A stretch of DNA of 9,245 nt. Origin: DATHRK01 sp035513295 (GTDB lineage: Bacteria > Gemmatimonadota > Gemmatimonadetes > Longimicrobiales > RSA9). Made by a program: the position numbers and the translations under genes. The notes beneath the pieces were generated by a model. That model made no database searches and was not told the origin of the DNA. It saw only the letters and a list, made by a program, of their open reading frames with translations. Below are positions 5,550-9,245 of the stretch, piece after piece. The DNA lies in assembly GCA_035513295.1 (NCBI GenBank), contig DATKCH010000073.1:1-9245 (forward strand). Direction: 5' to 3'. Numbering within the stretch: the first letter of the stretch is position 1; the number at the start of each line of letters is the position of its first letter.

Positions 5550-7175
5550 TCAGTCCAGGGCCTCGCGGAGCGGCTCCCCGTCGAACCCGTCGAGCGGCAG
5601 GCCGAGGAGGGCGGCTAGCGTGGGCGCCAGGTCGACGGTGGCGACGTCCCTTCCGAACCGGCCCGGAAGCACCCCGGCACCCATCACGATGAGCGGCACG
5701 CGCACGTCCTCGTCGTACGGCGACAGGTGGGCCGTGAAGCCGGGGCCGGCGAGAAGGTCGCGCTCCCTGCCCCGGAGGAAGACGTCGGGGGAGCGCCCCG
5801 GGAAGCGGCTCCTGCGGAAGGCGTCCACGAAAGGCCGGCGGACGCCCGCCCCGAGCTCCGCGTCCGTCACGGCGTCCTCGATGCGCGCGTGGCGGAGCAG
5901 TTCGGCGGCTACCGCGGCGCGGATGCGGCCCGCCGCGCCGGGGTCGAGCGGAGCCGGGATCTGCATGTAGACGCCCATGTAGGCCAGCGACGCCGGGATC
6001 GGCTCGGTCCAACCTTCCGCCGCGGCCGCCCTGTCGAGCGCGGGACGGATCAGGTCCGTGATCGACGCCCGGTCGACGCGGCGCGCGTCGTACCCCTCGC
6101 CCCGGGCCGCTTCCGGCATCGCGACGACCCCATGATCCGCGGACAGGGCGACGACGTAGCCGTCGGGGCCCAGCCGGCGATCCAGCGCACCCAGGAAGCG
6201 CCCTAGAGCGCGGTCGAGCCACAGGAAATGGTCCTGCACCTCGCGGGACCACGGACCGAATGCGTGGCCGATGAAGTCGCCGGCGGACAGGCCGACCCAG
6301 AGCAGGTCCGGGTCGGCGTCGGCGCCCAGCGCCTCTGCCGCGATCGCGGACAGCGCGAGCTCGAGCGTCAGCTCGTCGAGCCAGGGCGTGGCCAGGAAGC
6401 CCGGGGCCCAGCCCTCTCCCTCCCGGTACGCGGGCGCCGCGTGGGGAAAGGTCGTTTCCCCGCCGTCGTTCTCGAAGGAGGCGTCGTCGGCCCTGGAGCG
6501 GCGATACGGCGCTTCCTCGAGGAGCTCGGTCCAGGGCAGCCGGGAGAGCGAATCCGCCGCGCCCGAGGCGTTGAAATCCCGGACCCATGCGGGCAGTTCC
6601 GCTCCATACCAGGTCGACGTGATCCAGCGCCCGGTCGCGCCGTCGAACCAGAACGCGCCGTCGGCTTCGCGTCCGCCCATCAGCACGGCGGAGCGGTCCT
6701 TCGGGGCGACGGCGAAGACGCGCGCCCCAGGGTGCGCCCGCTTCAGGTGGGTGCCGAGCGTCGGCCGCTCGAGCAGGCGGGGGGACCTCCCCTCCCCGTC
6801 CGACCCCACGAGCGGGTGCGCCGTGTCGCCGGCGGCGTAGACCCACTCCCCGGTGGCGCGGTCCAGCCAGTTGTTGCTGACGATTCCGTGGGCCGATGGG
6901 TGCGCCCCCGTCGCCAGAGTGGCGTGGCCGGGTCCCGTGTGCGGGATGCCATGGAGGTGGCGCGCCCTGGTGAAGACGGCTCCCGCGTCCAGCAGGCGCC
7001 GCAGGCCGCCCGCGAACAGGTCGTCGAAGCGCTCCAGCACGTGCACCGGCATCTGGTCCACGACCAGCACGACGGTGAGCCTGGGCGGCGCCTGCGCGTG
7101 ACCGGCCGTCGCAGGGCCGCCCAGCGCCGCCGCGACGGCGATCCCGAATGTCCACTGCGATCCGCGTCGCCGCAT
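5550..7175 (-). CDS. Secreted PafA-like alkaline phosphatase/phosphodiesterase (Thr nucleophile)
   Basis: 541 aa. The ATG at 7175 is chosen because GGAGG (7185-7189 as CCTCC) lies 9 nt upstream and a Sec signal peptide follows directly: basic MRRR, hydrophobic residues 10-24, likely cleavage after AQA (A29). The mature protein is predicted to be periplasmic or exported. The alkaline phosphatase superfamily metal and substrate residues are all visible and spaced as I recall them in PafA: D40 (VVDQM), nucleophile T80 (HTGPGHATLATG), N101 (GIVSNNW), K159 and R161 (PKDRSAVLMGG), D300 and H304 (SAGDFIGHAFGP), D347 and H348 (LSADHG), H483 (TAHLSPYDEDVRVPL). It should be a two-metal (probably zinc) phosphomonoesterase that releases phosphate from organic phosphates. 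Diesterase or phosphonate activity cannot be excluded from sequence. It lies 235 bp downstream of the LytTR gene on the same strand, so co-transcription is uncertain. No PHO-type box was recognised. Confidence 0.92.
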   Translation of the reverse strand: MRRRGSQWTFGIAVAAALGGPATAGHAQAPPRLTVVLVVDQMPVHVLERFDDLFAGGLRRLLDAGAVFTRARHLHGIPHTGPGHATLATGAHPSAHGIVSNNWLDRATGEWVYAAGDTAHPLVGSDGEGRSPRLLERPTLGTHLKRAHPGARVFAVAPKDRSAVLMGGREADGAFWFDGATGRWITSTWYGAELPAWVRDFNASGAADSLSRLPWTELLEEAPYRRSRADDASFENDGGETTFPHAAPAYREGEGWAPGFLATPWLDELTLELALSAIAAEALGADADPDLLWVGLSAGDFIGHAFGPWSREVQDHFLWLDRALGRFLGALDRRLGPDGYVVALSADHGVVAMPEAARGEGYDARRVDRASITDLIRPALDRAAAAEGWTEPIPASLAYMGVYMQIPAPLDPGAAGRIRAAVAAELLRHARIEDAVTDAELGAGVRRPFVDAFRRSRFPGRSPDVFLRGRERDLLAGPGFTAHLSPYDEDVRVPLIVMGAGVLPGRFGRDVATVDLAPTLAALLGLPLDGFDGEPLREALD

Positions 7176-7290
7176 GTTCGCCGTCCTCCATCGAAGCCCG
7201 GTTTCCTCCGCCGCGACGGGAAGGGAGAACGGACGGGACGGAGGATCGAGGGCATGCGGGACCGGGGAGGCAGAGGGAGGGGGTGCCGCG

Positions 7291-7322
7291 ACGAGTACGG
7301 CCGCTCGTGCGACGAAATTTCG
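7291..7322. promoter_or_regulatory. Palindrome and inverted repeat upstream of the phosphatase gene
   Basis: The 235-bp gap 7176-7410 contains one AT-rich island, the perfect 10-bp palindrome CGAAATTTCG (7313-7322). Next to it is an inverted repeat ACGAG (7291-7295) / CTCGT (7304-7308) with CGGCCG inside the loop. Both could be regulator sites for the phosphatase promoter. No -35/-10 pair stands out. The function is inferred only from position. Confidence 0.25.
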
Positions 7323-7410
7323 GGCCCGCTGGCGCCGAGGTCCGGCCCGGTGCGCTACGAGGACCGGTCGGCCTCCGAACCGCGGGCGAACTTCCTTGGC
7401 GGTGCGTCCT

Positions 7411-8304
7411 TCACGGCGCCGAAGCCCGTCGGGCCGTCCGGTGCAGGGCGTTCTCGAGCCGCTCGCGGTAGGCCGACGTGACGGCGACGCGCGCGCCCGA
7501 CGCCATGAGCGCCTCCCAGCGCTCGCCCGCAACCCGGCGCAGCTCGCGCACGCGCGCGACGTTCACGATCGCGGACCGGCTGACGCGCACGAAGCCGTGG
7601 CCGAGCGCGTCGTCGAGCTCGCCCAGGGTAATGCGGATCAGGGACTCCACGTCGCCGTGGATGCGCATGTAGTCGCCCTCGGCCTCGACGCGCTCGGTGT
7701 CGCGCCGCGAGACGACGTACGTCCGCCCGCCCGACGCCAGGACGAGGCGGTCCACTTCCCCGGGGCGTCCGCGCGGGCCCGCGCCGGCTGCCGCGGCAGA
7801 TTCGTCCCCGCCCCGGCCTCGCGTGCGCGGGCGCGCCATCAGTCCGAGCACGGCCCCGTAGACGAACACATCCAGGCCGATCCTCGCCGGGACGAACTTG
7901 CGCAGCAGGTGCGCGTAATCGGCCGGCGGGAAGTGCCCGTGCGCGAAGAGGTCCCGCAGAACGACCCACAGGGCGATGTGGGCCACGCCCAACGCAACGG
8001 CCACGCCCAGGTGCGCCAGGACCCGGCGCGCGGACAGGGCCGGCGGCAGCGCGCGCGCGAAGCGCACGACGACGTGGGCGAGCGGGATCCACAGCACCCA
8101 GAACGGGAAGTTGCGCGCGAGCCCGCCCGTGAAGCCGAAGTGTGCCCCGCGCATCTGCTCGTAGGCGAAATGCTGGGCCGAATCGTAGAGCCCGACCGCC
8201 AGGAACAGCAGCGCGAGGACAGCCGGGTGGAGCGGCACGGAAGGGATGCCGCGGAGCCGGGACGCGAAGTCCCCGGAGGAGGCGTGGCTGGCGGATTCGG
8301 CCAT
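7411..8304 (-). CDS. Membrane-anchored LytTR-family transcriptional regulator
   Basis: 297 aa from the ATG at 8304. No clear Shine-Dalgarno precedes it; a GTG at 8337 is an alternative. Residues 1-26 are polar. Four hydrophobic segments follow (about 27-46, 66-83, 95-116, 140-157), making a small integral membrane domain. A flexible Gly/Ala/Arg linker (158-183) leads to a LytTR DNA-binding domain (about 186-290) with the typical elements DYMRIHGD (from D211), a central LxELD segment, FVRVSRSAIVNVARV (family signature), and a C-terminal SxAYRERLENAL. There is no receiver or histidine-kinase domain, so it is a one-component, membrane-tethered regulator, not a classic two-component response regulator. 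LytTR proteins bind short direct repeats near promoters. The divergent barrel gene, 132 bp away, is the natural candidate target, along with its own promoter. What the membrane domain senses is unknown. Confidence 0.9.
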   Translation of the reverse strand: MAESASHASSGDFASRLRGIPSVPLHPAVLALLFLAVGLYDSAQHFAYEQMRGAHFGFTGGLARNFPFWVLWIPLAHVVVRFARALPPALSARRVLAHLGVAVALGVAHIALWVVLRDLFAHGHFPPADYAHLLRKFVPARIGLDVFVYGAVLGLMARPRTRGRGGDESAAAAGAGPRGRPGEVDRLVLASGGRTYVVSRRDTERVEAEGDYMRIHGDVESLIRITLGELDDALGHGFVRVSRSAIVNVARVRELRRVAGERWEALMASGARVAVTSAYRERLENALHRTARRASAP

Positions 8305-8436
8305 GGGAATCGGTGACGAGCGGCCCGCGAGTCCCACGAAAACTAGCGTGAATCGGCTCGGCGGGAAGGGTGCCCGCGGACCGCACCGAGCAGGCCGCGG
8401 ACCCCGACGCGGCGAAGCGTCCTCGCGGAAGTGACC
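8305..8436. promoter_or_regulatory. Shared divergent promoter region of the LytTR and barrel genes
   Basis: 132 bp between two divergent starts. The only AT-richer spot is GAAAACTAG (8338-8346), which may supply a -10 for the minus-strand gene (TAGTTT). A nested inverted repeat lies at 8356-8391: outer arms GCTCGG (8356-8361) and CCGAGC (8386-8391), inner arms CGGG (8362-8365) and CCCG (8373-8376). It would fold in the 5' leader of the barrel gene or act as an operator. No clear LytTR direct repeat was identified. Confidence 0.35.
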
Positions 8437-8988
8437 ATGACCCACGACCGCCGAGCCTTCCAGGTCCTCGCCGTCGCGGCCGCGCTGACCGCGCTGCCCC
8501 TGGCCACGCCGGAAGTCGTCGAGGCGCAGACCCACCAATCCGCGCCCGCCCCGTCCACGAGCACGCTCCGCTTCACCTTGGGGGCAACCTTGGGGGCAGG
8601 CCCCGCGTATCCCTCGGACGGCGGCGCGACGGGCGGATTGACGTACGAGCGCGGCGGCCACGCCGGGGGGATTCGCGCCGCGCTCGTCGGCGGCGTCCTC
8701 GCGGAGACCTACGCGGATGTCGCCCTCCTCTACGGGCGGGTCTGGCGGGGGGAGCGCGGATTCGCCTCGTTCTCTGCGGGACCCGGCTACGTCATGATCA
8801 ACGAGACTTCGTGTCTCTTCTGCCGGCCGGTGGAGTCCGAGCACACGCTGGGCGCGGCCCTTTCCGCCGATTGGGGATATGCGCTCTGGCGCCACTTCGG
8901 CATCGGCGTCAGCGCGTTCGCGAACATCAACGCGAAGCAGTCGTTCGGCGGCACGGCGCTGGCGTTCAGCCTGGGAAGGCTGCTGTAG
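8437..8988 (+). CDS. Small outer-membrane beta-barrel-like protein, hypothetical
   Basis: 183 aa. The ATG at 8437 is preferred over the in-frame GTG at 8431 because GGAAG (8427-8431) sits 5 nt upstream. Residues 1-30 are a signal peptide (basic MTHDRR, hydrophobic 8-24, likely cleavage after VVEA). The mature part alternates hydrophobic and polar residues with many Gly and Tyr/Phe, typical of strands: LRFTLGATLGAG, ADVALLYGRVW, FASFSAGPGYVMI, LGAALSADWGYALW, FGIGVSAFANINAKQSFGGTAL, ending LAFSLGRLL. The closing strands resemble small barrel proteins common in Bacteroidetes; this is recollection, not a search. It lacks the usual C-terminal aromatic residue of Bam substrates. A Cys pair (C126, C129 in SCLFC) sits in a probable loop. 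Residues 47-54 are a duplicated TLGA encoded by a perfect DNA repeat. Divergence from the LytTR gene suggests regulation by it. Its substrate or role is unknown. Confidence 0.75.
   Translation: MTHDRRAFQVLAVAAALTALPLATPEVVEAQTHQSAPAPSTSTLRFTLGATLGAGPAYPSDGGATGGLTYERGGHAGGIRAALVGGVLAETYADVALLYGRVWRGERGFASFSAGPGYVMINETSCLFCRPVESEHTLGAALSADWGYALWRHFGIGVSAFANINAKQSFGGTALAFSLGRLL
8575..8598 (+). repeat. Perfect two-copy 12-bp tandem repeat inside the barrel gene
   Basis: ACCTTGGGGGCA occurs twice head-to-tail (8575-8586 and 8587-8598) and encodes TLGA-TLGA in frame. The copies are identical, including the TTG and GCA codons, which are scarce elsewhere in this GC-rich sequence. This points to a recent slippage duplication that keeps the reading frame. 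Confidence 0.9.
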
Positions 8989-9106
8989 CGTGGCGTCGCC
9001 GCGCGCGTCGCGTCATCACAAACGTCCGGTTCTGGAGCTCTGACGGATCCAGCATCCGCCGGGCCGGAGGGGGCGCGGAGTCGTACGTGGGCGCAATCAA
9101 CAGCCA

Positions 9107-9179
9107 AGCTGACGGTGGGACTCGAACCCACGACCTGCCGCTTACAAGGCGGCTGCTCTACCAGCTGAGCTACGTCAGC
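9107..9179 (-). tRNA. tRNA-Thr (anticodon UGU)
   Basis: On the minus strand the 5' end GCTGACG (9179-9173) pairs with the 3' CGTCAGC (9114-9108) over 7 bp. The D arm reads GCTCAGCTGGTAGAGC. The anticodon arm CCGCC-TTGTAA-GCGG gives anticodon TGT (Thr). The T arm reads GTGGGTTCGAGTCCCAC. The discriminator is U (complement of 9107) and CCA is not encoded. The gene is complete. The 118 bp between it and the convergent barrel gene hold only a weak hairpin (CGGAT/ATCCG, 9044-9058). Confidence 0.95.
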
Positions 9180-9195
9180 GTCGTCTGGCCTTCCT

Positions 9196-9213
9196 GAGCC
9201 GCGGGCGCGGCTC
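9196..9213. repeat. Perfect hairpin upstream of tRNA-Thr
   Basis: GAGCCGC (9196-9202) and GCGGCTC (9207-9213) form a 7-bp stem with a GGGC loop. It could end transcription of a gene off the right edge or separate it from tRNA-Thr. No T-tract follows on either strand. Confidence 0.4.
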
Positions 9214-9245
9214 CGGTGGTCTTCCAGCGCGGGCCCTGCGGCGTA

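Noticed and set aside
5524..7191. Second minus-strand open frame over the phosphatase gene
   Set aside because: It is offset by one frame from a gene whose signal peptide and active-site motifs are all in the other frame; its product is Arg/Gly/Pro-rich and featureless.
6228..8316. Plus-strand open frames opposite the phosphatase and LytTR genes
   Set aside because: They are antisense to well-supported genes, have no ribosome binding site and show low-complexity charged composition.
9170..9245. Minus-strand frame entering from the right edge and stopping at a TAG inside tRNA-Thr
   Set aside because: Only about 24 codons are visible. The codon pattern is G/C-rich in third positions but so is the whole region, and a coding tail overlapping a tRNA would be unusual. 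It needs sequence beyond the edge.
1..9245. CRISPR array, rRNA, IS ends or a multi-gene defence system
   Set aside because: No regularly spaced repeats, transposase motifs or rRNA signatures were seen, and the genes present are regulators, an enzyme, envelope proteins, tRNAs and an integrase.

Overview
The window is very GC-rich (roughly 70% by eye). It encodes proteins with Sec signal peptides and a small predicted outer-membrane beta-barrel, so the host is most likely a Gram-negative, high-GC bacterium. A PafA-type alkaline phosphatase, a membrane-anchored LytTR regulator and a Bacteroidetes-like small barrel protein would fit Gemmatimonadota or a neighbouring lineage. That placement is an inference, because no marker gene lies in the window.

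Layout from left to right. Positions 1-635 (minus) hold the N-terminal half of a tyrosine recombinase, cut by the window edge. It starts about 115 bp from the 3' end of a tRNA-Gly(UCC) gene (750-823, minus), the classic arrangement at one end of an integrative element whose cargo would lie off the left edge. The int leader holds inverted repeats, one of which overlaps the Shine-Dalgarno sequence of int. Divergent from the tRNA is a large LAL-type transcriptional regulator (912-4007, plus; STAND/AAA ATPase, TPR-like repeats, LuxR HTH). It converges, with a 25-bp overlap, on an uncharacterised polytopic membrane protein (3983-5176, minus).

A 373-bp gap (5177-5549) follows, with a promoter-like sequence for the membrane protein and a stretch that reads like a broken coding remnant. 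Next on the minus strand come a secreted alkaline phosphatase/phosphodiesterase with a threonine nucleophile (5550-7175) and a four-helix membrane protein with a C-terminal LytTR DNA-binding domain (7411-8304). The LytTR gene is divergent from a small outer-membrane barrel protein (8437-8988, plus), which carries a perfect in-frame 12-bp tandem duplication. A tRNA-Thr(UGU) gene (9107-9179, minus) closes the window.

How the genes may work together: the LytTR protein and the divergent barrel protein share a 132-bp promoter region and could form a regulator/target pair at the envelope, with the periplasmic phosphatase downstream of the regulator on the same strand. The LAL regulator has no obvious target here. 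The most useful leads are the tRNA-Gly integration junction with its structured int leader, the membrane protein with intramembrane Asp/Glu/His motifs, and the LytTR/barrel pair. I saw no CRISPR array, no rRNA, no IS element and no clearly new multi-gene defence or biosynthetic system.
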